A DNA stretch of 64,000 nt from an uncultured Sulfitobacter sp. (GTDB lineage Bacteria > Pseudomonadota > Alphaproteobacteria > Rhodobacterales > Rhodobacteraceae). Both the position numbers and the translations under genes were made by a program. The stretch's first letter is position 1. Every line of letters starts with the position of its first letter. The notes beneath the pieces were generated by a model. That model saw nothing but the letters and a program-made list of their open reading frames with translations. It was not told the origin of the DNA and searched no databases. Where the stretch lies: NCBI GenBank assembly GCA_937928635.1, contig CALFWM010000044.1, positions 46,720-110,719 of the forward strand, given 5' to 3'. Positions 37,225 to 46,957 of the stretch are shown in pieces.

Positions 37225-37613
37225 GGGTGCACCCGGATGTAGGTGCGCACATCCCTGGCCACAATCATCGGGGCCACCAACGCGTCAACTGCCGTAAAAC
37301 GGGGACTGGCCAGTTGCGCCTCAAACGCGGTGCGGGTGCTGTAAACGTCATCAAGATAGATTTCATCCCGTCGATCCGGGGTCGCACAGACCTCAAATGG
37401 ATGGCACCCCGGTTCGTTGTGCCGCGAGGTTGCGGCGTTTTCAAGTATCGCCGTGCGGAATTTATCAATTGCGTGGTGTTTGATCTGAAAACGGACAACA
37501 ACAACGTAGATCAATGCCTCCTTTTTCTTAGGGTAAAGGTCCGCGCTTTCCGGTTTTAAGGACGTCGAAGGGCCGCTGATAGCAAAATGCAAATAACTTG
37601 AGACACATTGCAT
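37221..37613 (-). CDS. Antibiotic biosynthesis monooxygenase (ABM)-domain protein
   Basis: The core of about 95 residues (VVVVRFQIKHHAIDKFRTAI...NEPGCHPFEVC...DEIYLDDVYSTRTAFEAQL) is the ferredoxin-like ABM fold. From the ATG at 37613 the protein is 130 residues, but the first ~33 do not belong to the fold. A TTG at 37514 just after AAGGAGG would give the normal start, yet lies only 2 nt from that Shine-Dalgarno sequence; the true start is uncertain. ATGA-coupled to the lactonase-like gene. Confidence 0.75.
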   Translation of the reverse strand: MQCVSSYLHFAISGPSTSLKPESADLYPKKKEALIYVVVVRFQIKHHAIDKFRTAILENAATSRHNEPGCHPFEVCATPDRRDEIYLDDVYSTRTAFEAQLASPRFTAVDALVAPMIVARDVRTYIRVHP

Positions 37614-37975
37614 CTCCTAACCAGTTGAAATCTTTGATTTCAGGCAGGGTTAGGTGATTCAGGTTTTTTGCATTTCTGCTCTTGGGTTTCTTGATCCCAA
37701 GGCTTGCCGGGTCAACGGTGGTCGCGTCCCGCGTTTTTCAGCGTTTAGGCAAAATTGACCTTAAGCGTGGTAAAAATCGCCTGCGCCTCTGCGCCGTATT
37801 GACCGCCCCCATCGTAATGGATGGCTGTGGCCCATTTGGCCACCACATCAGAGTAAAAACCTAAGAGAGTCGTTGTTGCATTTATTTATGTATGCATTAT
37901 GGGCTGCAATATCAGCTTTGCGATTGGACCAATCGGAAAATTCCTCGACACATATGCAGTAGACAAGGGGTCACC
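37614..37975. other. Intergenic region between divergent ABM and dehydrogenase genes
   Basis: 362 nt without a convincing gene. It must hold the promoters for the minus-strand ABM/MBL pair and the plus-strand dehydrogenase operon. Only a small GAAATC/GATTTC inverted repeat (about 37627-37641) was noticed. A short open frame at 37682-37864 lacks coding character. Confidence 0.5.
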
Positions 37976-39067
37976 ATGCCAAAGACATTTAAGATAGCAG
38001 TATTCCACGGGGATGGGATTGGCCCTGAAATCATGGAGCCAACGGTCGAAATTCTGCTGCGGATGTCTGAGAAGTCTGACAGTTACAGGCTGGTGTTCCG
38101 GGACGTGCCCGCCGGTGCCGCGCATTATGCTCAGACGGGGGAAGCACTGCCCGCCGCCTCGCTCAACACCGCGCGCAGCGCCGATGCGATCTTGCTGTCG
38201 GCCATGGGCCTGCCCGATGTGCGCTATGCCGATGGCACCGAAATCTCGCCCCAGATTGACCTGCGCAAGGCCCTCACGTTGTTCGCCGGGGTGCGTCCTG
38301 TGACGGTCAAAAGGGGCCAGCACACGCCGCTTAACATGCCCGCGGACAGGGAGATTGATTTTGTCCTGATCCGCGAAAGCACCGAAGGACTGTTTCACAC
38401 CCAGGGGCGCGGCGAAGTCAGCGAAAATGAGGCCCGCGAGACGCTGCTGATCACCCGCGAGATCTCGGAAAAGCTGTTCCGTTTTGCCTTTGACATGGCC
38501 CGGACCCGCAAATCCGCGCGCCGGGGCCTCGGTAAGGTGACCTGCGTGGACAAGGCCAATGTGTTCCGCGCTTTTGCGTTTTTCCGCGAGATGTTTGATG
38601 CCGAGGCCGCGCGTCATCCTGACATTATCGCTGATCACGCCTATGTTGACGCCACCGCCCTGTGGATGGTGCAAAAGCCCTGGGATTTTGACGTGATGGT
38701 GACGGAAAACATGTTTGGCGACATTTTGTCGGACCTTGGCGCGGGGCTGATGGGCGGTCTGGGGCTGGCGCCTTCGGCGGATATCGGGCTGGAGCATGCG
38801 GTGTTTCAACCCTGCCACGGCTCGGCCCCGGACATCGCGGGGCTGGGGCTGGCCAACCCCTTTGCGATGATCCTGTCGGCGGCGATGATGCTGGATTGGC
38901 TGGGATTGAAGCACGACAACGCCGCGATGCGCGATGACGGCACGCGGTTGCGGGAAGCGGTGGAAAAGGTGATTGCCCGAGGAGACGTGTTGACCCAGGA
39001 TTTGGGGGGTACGGCGGATACCGCACAAGCCGGTGCCGCGGTGTTGGAGGCATTGGAGAGCAGATGA
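37976..39067 (+). CDS. Isocitrate/isopropylmalate dehydrogenase-family beta-decarboxylating dehydrogenase
   Basis: From the ATG at 37976, 363 residues. Family motifs: AVFHGDGIGPEI, IRESTEGLF, YVDATALWMV and the cofactor loop CHGSAPDIAG. The metal-binding Asp residues occur in the ENMFGDILSD region. It oxidatively decarboxylates a 2-hydroxy acid; with a Gfo/Idh oxidoreductase and a GntR regulator in the same operon, a tartrate/malate-like or sugar-acid substrate is more likely than leucine biosynthesis. Overlaps the next gene by 4 nt (ATGA). Confidence 0.88.
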   Translation: MPKTFKIAVFHGDGIGPEIMEPTVEILLRMSEKSDSYRLVFRDVPAGAAHYAQTGEALPAASLNTARSADAILLSAMGLPDVRYADGTEISPQIDLRKALTLFAGVRPVTVKRGQHTPLNMPADREIDFVLIRESTEGLFHTQGRGEVSENEARETLLITREISEKLFRFAFDMARTRKSARRGLGKVTCVDKANVFRAFAFFREMFDAEAARHPDIIADHAYVDATALWMVQKPWDFDVMVTENMFGDILSDLGAGLMGGLGLAPSADIGLEHAVFQPCHGSAPDIAGLGLANPFAMILSAAMMLDWLGLKHDNAAMRDDGTRLREAVEKVIARGDVLTQDLGGTADTAQAGAAVLEALESR

Positions 39068-40092
39068 GCGCCCAGGCACCTTTGCGCGTGGCCTGTATCG
39101 GGGCTGGGTATTTCAGCCAATTTCACTATGGCAGCTGGGCCCGCATGGAACGGGTGAACATGGTGGGGGCCTGTGACCGCGATCCGGCGCGGGCAGCGGC
39201 GACTGGTCTGCCCCCCTACAGCGATCTCAGCACCATGTTGGCAGAGCAACAACCGGACCTGCTGGACGTGATCTTGCCGCCCGACGGGCATGTCGACACC
39301 ATTCGCACCGCCCTTGCGATGGGCGTCAAACAGATTATATGTCAAAAGGCATTTTGCCGTGATCTGACGGAGGCGGAAAGCATCGTGCAAGAGGCCAAGG
39401 CCGCAGGTGCCACGCTCGTTGTGCACGAGAATTTTCGCTTTCAGCCGTGGCACCGCGCGGTCAAAGCAGCCATGGACACAGGCAGCATTGGCGAGGTGCA
39501 TCAGGTCACCTTTCGCCTGCGCCCGGGGGATGGGCAGGGGCCGGATGCCTATCTTGACCGACAACCCTATTTTCAGACCATGCCGCGCCTGTTGATCCAT
39601 GAAACCGGCGTACATTTCATTGATACCTTTCGGTTTTGGCTGGGAAATCCTGTTTCGGTCTATGCCGATCTGCGCCAGCTGAACCCGGCGATCAAAGGGG
39701 AGGATGCGGGCCACGTGCTGTTTGAACATCCCGGCGGCGTGCGCGCGGTGTTTGATGGCAACCGCCTGTTGGACCACAAGGCAGATAACATGCGCCGCAC
39801 CATGGGGGACGCCCTGATCGAGGGCACAGAGGGGACACTTTGCGTGCATGGTGACGGGTCTGTCACGCGCCGCGCCTTTGGGCAGATGGCAGAAGAAACG
39901 CTGTTGGCCCCCGACACCTGGCAGGGGTTTGGTGGGGATTGTGTGCACGCCTTGCAGTGCCATGTGGTTGTGGGCCTGCTGGATGGCACGCCGCTGGAGA
40001 ACCTTGCAGAGGCCTATCTGGACGTTGTGCGGATAGAAGAGGCAATATACCTCTCAGACAAGACTGGCCAAAAGCAAAAGGTACTGACCTGA
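39064..40092 (+). CDS. Gfo/Idh/MocA-family NAD(P)-dependent oxidoreductase
   Basis: 342 residues. An N-terminal Rossmann fold (ACIGAGYFSQFH) and the EKP-like block (here QKAFC with VHENFRFQPWHRAV following) are typical of the family; the C-terminal alpha/beta domain starts near residue 130. Probably oxidises a sugar, inositol or sugar-acid derivative. The usual catalytic Lys block is CQKAF in place of EKP, as in some subfamilies. Confidence 0.88.
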   Translation: MSAQAPLRVACIGAGYFSQFHYGSWARMERVNMVGACDRDPARAAATGLPPYSDLSTMLAEQQPDLLDVILPPDGHVDTIRTALAMGVKQIICQKAFCRDLTEAESIVQEAKAAGATLVVHENFRFQPWHRAVKAAMDTGSIGEVHQVTFRLRPGDGQGPDAYLDRQPYFQTMPRLLIHETGVHFIDTFRFWLGNPVSVYADLRQLNPAIKGEDAGHVLFEHPGGVRAVFDGNRLLDHKADNMRRTMGDALIEGTEGTLCVHGDGSVTRRAFGQMAEETLLAPDTWQGFGGDCVHALQCHVVVGLLDGTPLENLAEAYLDVVRIEEAIYLSDKTGQKQKVLT

Positions 40093-40093
40093 G

Positions 40094-40774
40094 ATGGCGA
40101 GCAAGCAAACTGACAAACCCGTTTCAAGTTCCCAGCGTGCGCTGATGGAACTGCGGGAGATGATTTTTGCAGGGTATCTGCCCGCCGGGTCGGACCATTT
40201 GGAAACAGAACTAGCCGAACAATTAAAGATGTCGCGCACCCCGGTGCGTGAGGCGATCTTGATGCTGGAGGGGCAGGGGTTGCTGCAAATGCGCCCGCGC
40301 AAAGGGGTGCGGATTTTGCCGCTTTCGCCCGAGGATATGGCGGAGATTTATGATGTGTTGACGGAGCTGGAGAGCCTCGCCGCAGAAAACGCAGCCGCAT
40401 TTGGATACAGCGCACAGAATTTGTCAGGGTTGGCGCAGGCCATTGATGATATGGATCATGCCATCAAAGGCCCCGATTTACAGGCCTGGGCGCGGGCCGA
40501 TAACCGGTTTCACAAAGAGCTGGTGCGTCTGGGCGGCAACCGCCGCGCGCAGGCGATTGTTGATATGATGAGCGATCAGGTGCGCCGGGCGCGGGCCACA
40601 ACCCTGACCCTGCGCCCTTTGCCAACCAAATCAAACGCGGATCACCGCAAGGTGTATCAGGCGATCAAAGAGGGCGACCGCAGTGTTGCGCGTGAAACCC
40701 ACCGCGCGCATCGCCGTCATGCCAAACAGATCATCGTGGACATTCTGGCCAAACACAGCCTGCGGTTTGTGTGA
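40094..40774 (+). CDS. GntR-family (FCD) transcriptional regulator
   Basis: 226 residues: a winged helix at about 10-75 (LAEQLKMSRTPVREAI) and an FCD domain with the metal-binding pattern (ADNRFHKELV, and late HRKVYQAI). Starts 1 nt after the oxidoreductase stop, so it is the last gene of the dehydrogenase operon, which it probably regulates. Confidence 0.92.
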   Translation: MASKQTDKPVSSSQRALMELREMIFAGYLPAGSDHLETELAEQLKMSRTPVREAILMLEGQGLLQMRPRKGVRILPLSPEDMAEIYDVLTELESLAAENAAAFGYSAQNLSGLAQAIDDMDHAIKGPDLQAWARADNRFHKELVRLGGNRRAQAIVDMMSDQVRRARATTLTLRPLPTKSNADHRKVYQAIKEGDRSVARETHRAHRRHAKQIIVDILAKHSLRFV

Positions 40775-40788
40775 TTTAACGCATTATA

Positions 40789-40884
40789 GCGTTTCGAGTT
40801 AAACATGAATCACTTGTTCGCTGCCTCTCCCTTTGGTCGAACGCGAAAAGTGATAAAGCATGTCTCAAGTTAAACTCGAAAAGC
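40789..40884. repeat. Imperfect inverted repeat between convergent genes
   Basis: The left arm begins GCGTTTCGAGTTAAACATG and the right arm (complement) begins GCTTTTCGAGTTTAACTTG; matches continue with gaps through ATCACTT and GTTCG. It lies between the convergent gntR and ugpC genes and could form a bidirectional terminator-like or other RNA structure, though there is no clear U-tract. Confidence 0.45.
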
Positions 40885-40885
40885 A

Positions 40886-41941
40886 TTAGCTGACGCGGCG
40901 CAGGCCCGTGTCCTGATCAAACACATGCATCTTGCCGGGCTCTACGGAAAACCGCAGTTCGCTGTTTTTGCCATCCATCAAGTGCACGCCTTGCAGGCTT
41001 GCGGTAAAACCCTCGCGCAGGCCGGCCAACCGTCCGTGCAGCAGGGTGTTTGCGCCCAAGGGTTCGGTCATATGAACACTTACGCGCAAGGGGCCGTTCG
41101 GGTCTTGCAACACATGTTCGGGGCGAATGCCCAGTTTCACCGGGCCATCCGCACCCTTTCCCGCCCCAAGGGCCATATCACCCAGATAGACCTGACCGTC
41201 CTTTACCGTTGCATCGACAATGTTCATCGACGGGCTGCCAATGAACTGCGCGGCAAACAGGGTGCGGGGCTGTTCATAGACCTCCAGCGGGGTGCCGATC
41301 TGTTCGGCAACACCGTCGTTCATCACAATCATCCGGTCCGCCATGGTCATCGCCTCGACCTGATCATGGGTGACGTAGAGGGCGGTGATGCCCAGTTTTG
41401 CCTGCAGTTCCTTGATCTCCAGACGCATCTGCACACGCAGCTTTGCATCCAGATTGGACAGCGGTTCATCAAACAGAAACACCGCCGGTTCGCGCACAAT
41501 GGCGCGGCCCATCGCAACCCTTTGGCGCTGCCCACCGGAAAGTTGCTTGGGCTTGCGATCCAGCAAAGCCTCAAGCTGCAACAGCTTGGCGGCCTCTTGC
41601 ACTTTGGCCTCAATCTGATCCTTTGGCAGTCTGGCGATTTTCAGCCCGTACCCCATGTTCTGGCGCACCGACATATGCGGATAAAGCGCGTAATTCTGGA
41701 ACACCATGGCGATGTCGCGGTCCATCGGTTCCTTTTCGTTGGCAATGTCATCGCCAATCAGAACCTCGCCCGAAGAGACAGTTTCAAGCCCTGCCACCAT
41801 CCGCAGCAAGGTGGATTTGCCACAGCCCGAGGGGCCGACAATGACGATAAATTCGCCATCGGCAATCTCGGTGCTGATGCCATGGATCACATCCGTGGGG
41901 CCAAAGCTCTTTTTGATGTCGCGCAGGGTGACGGTGGCCAT
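40886..41941 (-). CDS. ugpC: ABC transporter ATP-binding protein UgpC/MalK-type
   Basis: 351 residues. The nucleotide-binding domain has Walker A GPSGCGKST, LSGGQRQRVAMGRAI and LFDEPLSNLDA; a C-terminal OB/TOBE regulatory domain covers about 240-351. This is the CUT1-type ATPase. Last gene of the ugpBAEC-ordered operon, 3 nt after ugpE. Confidence 0.93.
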   Translation of the reverse strand: MATVTLRDIKKSFGPTDVIHGISTEIADGEFIVIVGPSGCGKSTLLRMVAGLETVSSGEVLIGDDIANEKEPMDRDIAMVFQNYALYPHMSVRQNMGYGLKIARLPKDQIEAKVQEAAKLLQLEALLDRKPKQLSGGQRQRVAMGRAIVREPAVFLFDEPLSNLDAKLRVQMRLEIKELQAKLGITALYVTHDQVEAMTMADRMIVMNDGVAEQIGTPLEVYEQPRTLFAAQFIGSPSMNIVDATVKDGQVYLGDMALGAGKGADGPVKLGIRPEHVLQDPNGPLRVSVHMTEPLGANTLLHGRLAGLREGFTASLQGVHLMDGKNSELRFSVEPGKMHVFDQDTGLRRVS

Positions 41942-41944
41942 GAT

Positions 41945-42802
41945 TTATTTCTCGCTGTCTACGAGGCCGCGGATAAACAGCCGTTGCATGCTTACGACAA
42001 TGATCACCGGGGGGATCATTGCCAAAATGGATGTCGCCATGATGACGGGCCATTCAGCCACATCATCACCAGAGGGGAACATCTGTTTGATGCCCATCAC
42101 AATGGTATTCATTTCAGGGTCGGTGGTGATCAGCAGCGGCCACAAATATTGGTTCCAGCCATAGATGAACAGGATCACAAACAAGGCGGCCACGTTAGTA
42201 CGGCTCATCGGCACGACGATGTCCCAGAAAAACCGCATGGGCGAGGCCCCATCCACCCGCGCCGCCTCTGCCAGTTCATCCGGGATCGTCAGGAAAAATT
42301 GGCGAAACAGGAATGTCGCGGTGGCCGAGGCGATCAGCGGAAAGATCAACCCGCTGTAGCTGTTGAGCATGCCAAACCCGGCGACCACTTCAAACGTGGG
42401 CACGATGCGCACCTCAACGGGCAACATCAGGGTCAAAAAGATCATCCAAAAGAAAAAGCTGCGCCCCGGAAAGCGGAAATAGACAATCGCAAAGGCCGAC
42501 AGCAGGGAGATCACGATTTTGCCCACCGCAATGCCCACGGCCATCACCAGGCTGTTGAACAACATCGTGGAGACAGGCACATTTACACCCGAAAACAAGG
42601 CCTTGGAGTAGTTTTCCCAAAACTGATCCCCCGGCCAGAGCGGCATGGGGGGCTTTACAATTTCAGGCTGGGTGACGGTTGAGGCGACAAAGGCCAGCCA
42701 GATCGGGAAAAAGATCACCAGAACCCCAAGGATCATAAAAACATGGGTCAGCCACAGGCCGGCCCCGCGTTTTTCGACCATGCCATGACGTTCCCGTGCC
42801 AT
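41945..42802 (-). CDS. ugpE: sn-Glycerol-3-phosphate-type ABC transporter permease UgpE
   Basis: 285 residues with six helices and the EAA loop ([20 protein letters not shown]). It is the MalG/UgpE-type CUT1 permease. Its start overlaps the ugpA stop (TGATG). Confidence 0.92.
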   Translation of the reverse strand: MARERHGMVEKRGAGLWLTHVFMILGVLVIFFPIWLAFVASTVTQPEIVKPPMPLWPGDQFWENYSKALFSGVNVPVSTMLFNSLVMAVGIAVGKIVISLLSAFAIVYFRFPGRSFFFWMIFLTLMLPVEVRIVPTFEVVAGFGMLNSYSGLIFPLIASATATFLFRQFFLTIPDELAEAARVDGASPMRFFWDIVVPMSRTNVAALFVILFIYGWNQYLWPLLITTDPEMNTIVMGIKQMFPSGDDVAEWPVIMATSILAMIPPVIIVVSMQRLFIRGLVDSEK

Positions 42803-43683
42803 CAGTAATGCACCCGTTTTTCAACGAACTTGAACTGGATAATGGTCAGCAGGCCCACAACAAACAGCAGGATCACCGATTGCGCTGAGGATGACCCAAG
42901 GTCCTGACCGACAAACCCATCTGCAAAGACCTTGTAAACCAGCACGGTGGTTGATTGCTGCGGCCCGCCGCCGGTGATGGTGTGGATCACCCCAAAGGTT
43001 TCAAAAAACGAATAGACCACATTGACCACCAGCAAAAAGAACGTGGTGGGGGAGAGCAGCGGCAGCACAATGGTCCAGAACCGCCGCCAAAAACGCGCAC
43101 CGTCAATGGCTGCGGCCTCAATTACGGATTTGGGCACGGCCTGCAATGCGGCAAAAAAGAACAGAAAGTTATAGCTGATCCGGCCCCATGACGATGCCAC
43201 GACAACAAGGCCCATCGCCTCGCCCCCATTCAACACATGGTTCCAGTCATAGCCTAGCGTGCCCAGATACCAGGACACCACGCCAACCCGGGTGTTGAAC
43301 ATGAACAGCCACAGCACGCCAGCAACCGCCGGGGCCACCGCGTAGGGCCAGATCAACATGGTGCGATAAACGCCGGAACCTTTGATCAGCCGGTCCGCCA
43401 CCACCGCCAGAAACAGCGCCGGGATCATCGAACACAAGGTCACAAGGATGGAAAAGACCGCCGTGGTGCCAAAGGCCGCGCGGTAAAACGGGTCGCTGAA
43501 CAGGAAGGTAAAGTTGCCAAACCCCACAAAGCGAGAGGACAGCCCAAAGGGGTCGGGGATGAAAAAGGATTGCCAGATCGCCTGTGCCGCCGGGTAGAAA
43601 AAGAACACCAGCGAGATCACGACCTGCGGCGCAATCAGCAGCAGCGGCAACCGCCAGCCCCGAAACGTGACGCGTTTTTCCAT
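42802..43683 (-). CDS. ugpA: sn-Glycerol-3-phosphate-type ABC transporter permease UgpA
   Basis: 293 residues with six helices; the EAA loop ([17 protein letters not shown]) and the terminal [10 protein letters not shown] are typical of UgpA. Forms the heterodimeric channel with UgpE. Lies 67 nt downstream of ugpB. Confidence 0.92.
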   Translation of the reverse strand: MEKRVTFRGWRLPLLLIAPQVVISLVFFFYPAAQAIWQSFFIPDPFGLSSRFVGFGNFTFLFSDPFYRAAFGTTAVFSILVTLCSMIPALFLAVVADRLIKGSGVYRTMLIWPYAVAPAVAGVLWLFMFNTRVGVVSWYLGTLGYDWNHVLNGGEAMGLVVVASSWGRISYNFLFFFAALQAVPKSVIEAAAIDGARFWRRFWTIVLPLLSPTTFFLLVVNVVYSFFETFGVIHTITGGGPQQSTTVLVYKVFADGFVGQDLGSSSAQSVILLFVVGLLTIIQFKFVEKRVHY

Positions 43684-43750
43684 GGGTCTGCCCTTGGGCT
43701 AGAGAACAGGCAAGCCCATCACAGGCTTGCCTTTGGGTGTTTGGGCGGGT

Positions 43751-45061
43751 TTAGCGGTTGGCCGCTTCAAACCGGCGCAGCAGGGCATCGCCACGGGTTT
43801 TGGCACTGTCCATGGCTTCCTGCGCGGTTTTGTCACCAGACCAGATGCCTTCCAGCTCTTCGTCGATGATGCCACGGATCTGGTCAAACGACCCCAGACG
43901 CAAACCTTTGGAATTGGCGGTGGGCTCCTTGGCCGTCATCTGGATCACCGCGATGTCGGTGCCCACGTTTTCCTCGTAGAAGCCCGCAATGCGTGTGGCT
44001 TCACCCGCTTCGGCCGTGATTGGCAGATAGCCGGTATCCTGGTGCCATTTGGCCTGGATTTTGGAGGAGGACAGGAAGCTCAGGAACTCGCCCGCGCCTT
44101 TGTATTCATCCGCCTCATGGCCTTCCATGACCCAAAGTGAGGCCCCGCCGATGATGGTGTTCTGTGGGGCATTCCCAACGCCTTCCCAATAGGGCAAGGG
44201 GCGCACATCAAAGGCAAATTCGGCTTCCGACTTGATACCGGCATAACCCGCAGAGCTTTCGGTAAAGAGCGCGCACTCGCCCGCCCGGAAGTTTGCGCCA
44301 CCTTCATTGCGCCGACCGGTGTAGATAAATTTGCCCTCTTTGGCCCATTCACCCATGGCCGTCAGATGCGCAACCTGCGCCGGACCGTTGAGTGCCAGTT
44401 CGGTGTCGAGCCCGGCGAAACCATTGTCTTTGGTCGCAAATGGCACATCGTGATAGGCCGAAAAATTCTCAAGGTGAATCCAGCTTTGCCATGCCGTGAC
44501 CAGCGGGCATTCTTCGCCGCCCGCTTTCAACTGGTCCAGCACTGCGTCCACGTTTTGCCATGTAGACAGGTCCGTGTCCGGGTCAATACCCGCCGCCTGC
44601 ATGGCATCGCGGTTCACCCACAAAACAGGCGTGGAGGCGTTGAAGGGCAGGGACAGCATGTCACCATCCGTGCTGGTGTAATACCCTTTGACGGAGCCGA
44701 TATAGGCCCCCGGGTCAAAGGCGGCACCGCTGTCGGCCATGACTTCGTGCATGGGTTTGATCGCACCGGCAGCGGCCATCATGGTGGCAGTACCCACCTC
44801 AAAAACCATCAGAATATGAGGCTGTTCCTGTGCGCGAAATGCGGCGATGCCTGCATTAAGTGTTTCTGAATAATTGCCTTTGTGGGATTCAACGACCTTG
44901 TAGTCACTTTGGTTGGCGTTAAAATCTGCAACCTGTTCTTTCACCAACTCACCCAGACGGCCGGTGAAGGCGTGCCAAAACTGCACTTCGGTTTCGGCCA
45001 TCGCTGCAACGGGCGACAAAAACGTAGCGGCGGCAAGCGCCCCGAGTATAGATTTTTTCAT
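43751..45061 (-). CDS. ugpB: sn-Glycerol-3-phosphate-binding protein UgpB
   Basis: 436 residues with a signal peptide (cleavage near AAMA-ET). The sequence tracks the known UgpB closely: VQFWHAFTG, KGNYSETLNAGIAAFRA, EVGTATMMAAAGAIKP, QNTIIGGASLWVM and KGLRLGSFDQIRGIIDEELE. It binds glycerol-3-phosphate or glycerophosphodiesters for phosphate and carbon supply. First gene of the operon; the upstream region (45062-45133) should carry its promoter. Confidence 0.94.
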   Translation of the reverse strand: MKKSILGALAAATFLSPVAAMAETEVQFWHAFTGRLGELVKEQVADFNANQSDYKVVESHKGNYSETLNAGIAAFRAQEQPHILMVFEVGTATMMAAAGAIKPMHEVMADSGAAFDPGAYIGSVKGYYTSTDGDMLSLPFNASTPVLWVNRDAMQAAGIDPDTDLSTWQNVDAVLDQLKAGGEECPLVTAWQSWIHLENFSAYHDVPFATKDNGFAGLDTELALNGPAQVAHLTAMGEWAKEGKFIYTGRRNEGGANFRAGECALFTESSAGYAGIKSEAEFAFDVRPLPYWEGVGNAPQNTIIGGASLWVMEGHEADEYKGAGEFLSFLSSSKIQAKWHQDTGYLPITAEAGEATRIAGFYEENVGTDIAVIQMTAKEPTANSKGLRLGSFDQIRGIIDEELEGIWSGDKTAQEAMDSAKTRGDALLRRFEAANR

Positions 45062-45133
45062 ATTTTCCTCCCAGACGCCGTTCTGGCGCAGTGTTTCAGG
45101 GTGCGGGCATTTTTGCGCCGCACGTCCTCAGAT

Positions 45134-45493
45134 TCAAATCGTGACACGCTCATTCACGTGATTCAAGGTTGTATTTGGCAGGCGACCTCCCCCGCAGGAG
45201 TGCATCACCACGCGATCGCGCAGCACTGATTGGGCAGGTCCAAACGCCAACGGGCCGATGCCTTTGGGAAAAGGGCATCGGCCCGGCGTGCGCAGTTCAG
45301 GAAACGCGGTTATATCGCCGTCACTGCCTAGGTTCAGCTTCATCAACTGGCCAATGGGTATGTTGCCGCCAGCTTCATTATGCACATCATCGCGGTATCC
45401 GTCCGCAGAATACGAATCCGGGAGGCCAATGGCATGCCCCTGTTGATGGGCGGCAGCAGGCGGGGCACTGACATGGGCAATCAATTTGCTCAT
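45134..45493 (-). CDS. Hypothetical protein, possibly a decayed zincin-like fragment
   Basis: From the ATG at 45493, 119 residues. No family is certain. The stretch AAAHQQGHAIGLPDSYSADG looks like a degenerate HExxHxxGxP zincin motif in which the catalytic Glu is Gln, suggesting a remnant of a larger secreted protease-like protein. A strong hairpin (45251-45285) sits inside the frame, which argues against normal coding. Could also be non-coding. Confidence 0.3.
   Translation of the reverse strand: MSKLIAHVSAPPAAAHQQGHAIGLPDSYSADGYRDDVHNEAGGNIPIGQLMKLNLGSDGDITAFPELRTPGRCPFPKGIGPLAFGPAQSVLRDRVVMHSCGGGRLPNTTLNHVNERVTI
45251..45285. other. Strong 12-bp hairpin
   Basis: Perfect arms CGGGCCGATGCC and GGCATCGGCCCG separated by 11 nt. 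No U-tract follows on either strand, so a simple intrinsic terminator is unlikely. It lies between ugpB and the SulP remnant. Confidence 0.5.
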
Positions 45494-45600
45494 GTCGGGG
45501 TCCTGGCGATCCGGGTTGCCCTCACAACGACAATCACAACCACATCGTTTCAAATGCGCGTTCAACCCTAGCAAATCCGTGCCAGCGGATCGACCTCGCG

Positions 45601-45632
45601 TGCGGCCTGTGCGGCCTGTGCGGCCTGTGCGG
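45601..45632. repeat. 9-bp tandem repeat
   Basis: Three perfect copies of TGCGGCCTG plus a partial fourth (TGCGG), located at the junction before the SulP remnant. Possible slippage product. Confidence 0.8.
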
Positions 45633-45673
45633 GCAGGGCTGTGCGCATGTCGGCCTCTTAAAGATAGCCGCCT

Positions 45674-46957
45674 TTGCGTGCCACCAAAAGGTGGGTGCCA
45701 TCAACAACAGACACAACCGATATGCGGTCTTTATTCAGGGGGCTGCCGGGCTATCATTTTGTGGGTCAGACCATCCTTGCGGGGCGGTTGGGTCACAGTG
45801 GAAGGATAGCGGGCATCAGCGCCTCGATTGCCTGTCTTGTGGTGTTTTTTGTGGGTGGCACCATGTTGTCCTTTCTGCCTGTCGGCCTGTTTGTAAGCGT
45901 CATTGCCTATCTTGGTCTTGACTTGCTGCATACCTGGCTTTGGGCAGAGCGGCCCAATCTCAAACCGCGCGATTACCTGATTGTTCTGCTGATTCCCGTG
46001 GTTGCAATCACGTTCAGTTTCCTGGCGGCCATCGCCGTTGGTTTGTGTGTTGCTGTTCTGTTTTTGTCTATACCTATGCCCAGCCGGACATCATCCGCTC
46101 CAAGAGCAGTGTGGCGGCGCGGCGCTCTTTTGTGGAACGACTCAATTCAGAACGCGAAATTCTGCTAAGGACCGGCGATCAGGCTCCCATTTTGCAACTG
46201 TCGGGCTATCTTTTTTGCGACCTCCAATGCGTTGCGCACCCGGGTTCAGGAGCTGTTGGAACAGGACAACCCGGAAATCGACTGGCTGATCCTCGATCTG
46301 GAACAGGTGGTTGGGATTGATGTTTCGTCCTGGTACATGACCCAACGCCTAGTTGCGGATTGTGAGAACAAAAACGTCACTCTGCTGATCGCTGGTCTGG
46401 AACAATTGACCGCCTCCGAACCTGACAAGCTCTCCCAACAGCTGACGGCGTTGCGGTTTGCAAACGTTCGGGAGGCGATAGAGCATGTGGAGGAGGCATT
46501 GCTGCACAAATACGGCGATACTTTGGATGCGCAGCTTCCCAACGCTGAAATCCTCCATACGCTCAGTCTGACATGTCATCAGGATTATGTGTCACGCATG
46601 TCCGTCACCACCGGGGATATTGTGATCCAACAAGGAGCGCAGTCCGATGATATCTACTTTTTCACGGCGGGTGAGTTGCTGGTGTCACTGACCCAACCAG
46701 ACGGCACCTCCAGAGTGGTGGCAAAGATCAAGGCGGGATCTTTGATTGGTGTATTTGCCCATTACACGGGCCAACGCCGCTCTGCGAATATTGTTGCACA
46801 TGGCGACGCAGAACTGGTCCGGCTTGATATGCAACGGCTGGCCGATGCCGGTCTGCAAGACCAAAAAGCGACGGCGCAATTGCACGAATTGATCGCGCGG
46901 CATATGGCCCACAGATTGATCCAGACAACGGCGATCCTGCGGGAATTGGGGTACTAA
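45674..46957 (+). pseudogene. Truncated, frameshifted SulP transporter with STAS and cyclic-nucleotide-binding domains
   Basis: Homology starts near 45722 (LFRGLPGYHFVGQTILAGR), i.e. in the last third of the SulP membrane domain; the first ~300 residues are missing. After helices in this frame, coding moves to another frame at a T5 run (46061-46065; VYTYAQPDIIRSK...ILQLSGYLF) and returns at a T6 run (46211-46216; ATSNALRTRVQELL). The end carries a STAS domain (LILDLEQVVGID) and a cNMP-binding domain (GDIVIQQGAQSDDIYFF). The shifts compensate each other, so homopolymer sequencing errors are possible, but the N-terminal loss still makes it a remnant. Confidence 0.78.

Noticed and set aside
37594..40872. 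The 12-mer TAACTTGAGACA is shared between the ABM gene 5' region (37594-37605) and the gntR/ugpC intergenic region (40861-40872, inverted)
   Set aside because: Too short to be significant alone; the longer sequences around it do not align.
45169..45471. A plus-strand frame opposite the zincin-like fragment
   Set aside because: It crosses the strong hairpin, has no RBS and shows no family similarity; the opposite strand is only slightly better.
45601..45632. Tandem TGCGGCCTG units considered as a CRISPR or satellite array
   Set aside because: Only three 9-bp copies with no spacers; best seen as simple slippage.
46232..46957. A separate STAS/cNMP-binding regulator gene starting at 46232
   Set aside because: The sequence continues upstream in the next frame as STAS and SulP helices, so it is the 3' part of a broken SulP gene, not an independent regulator.
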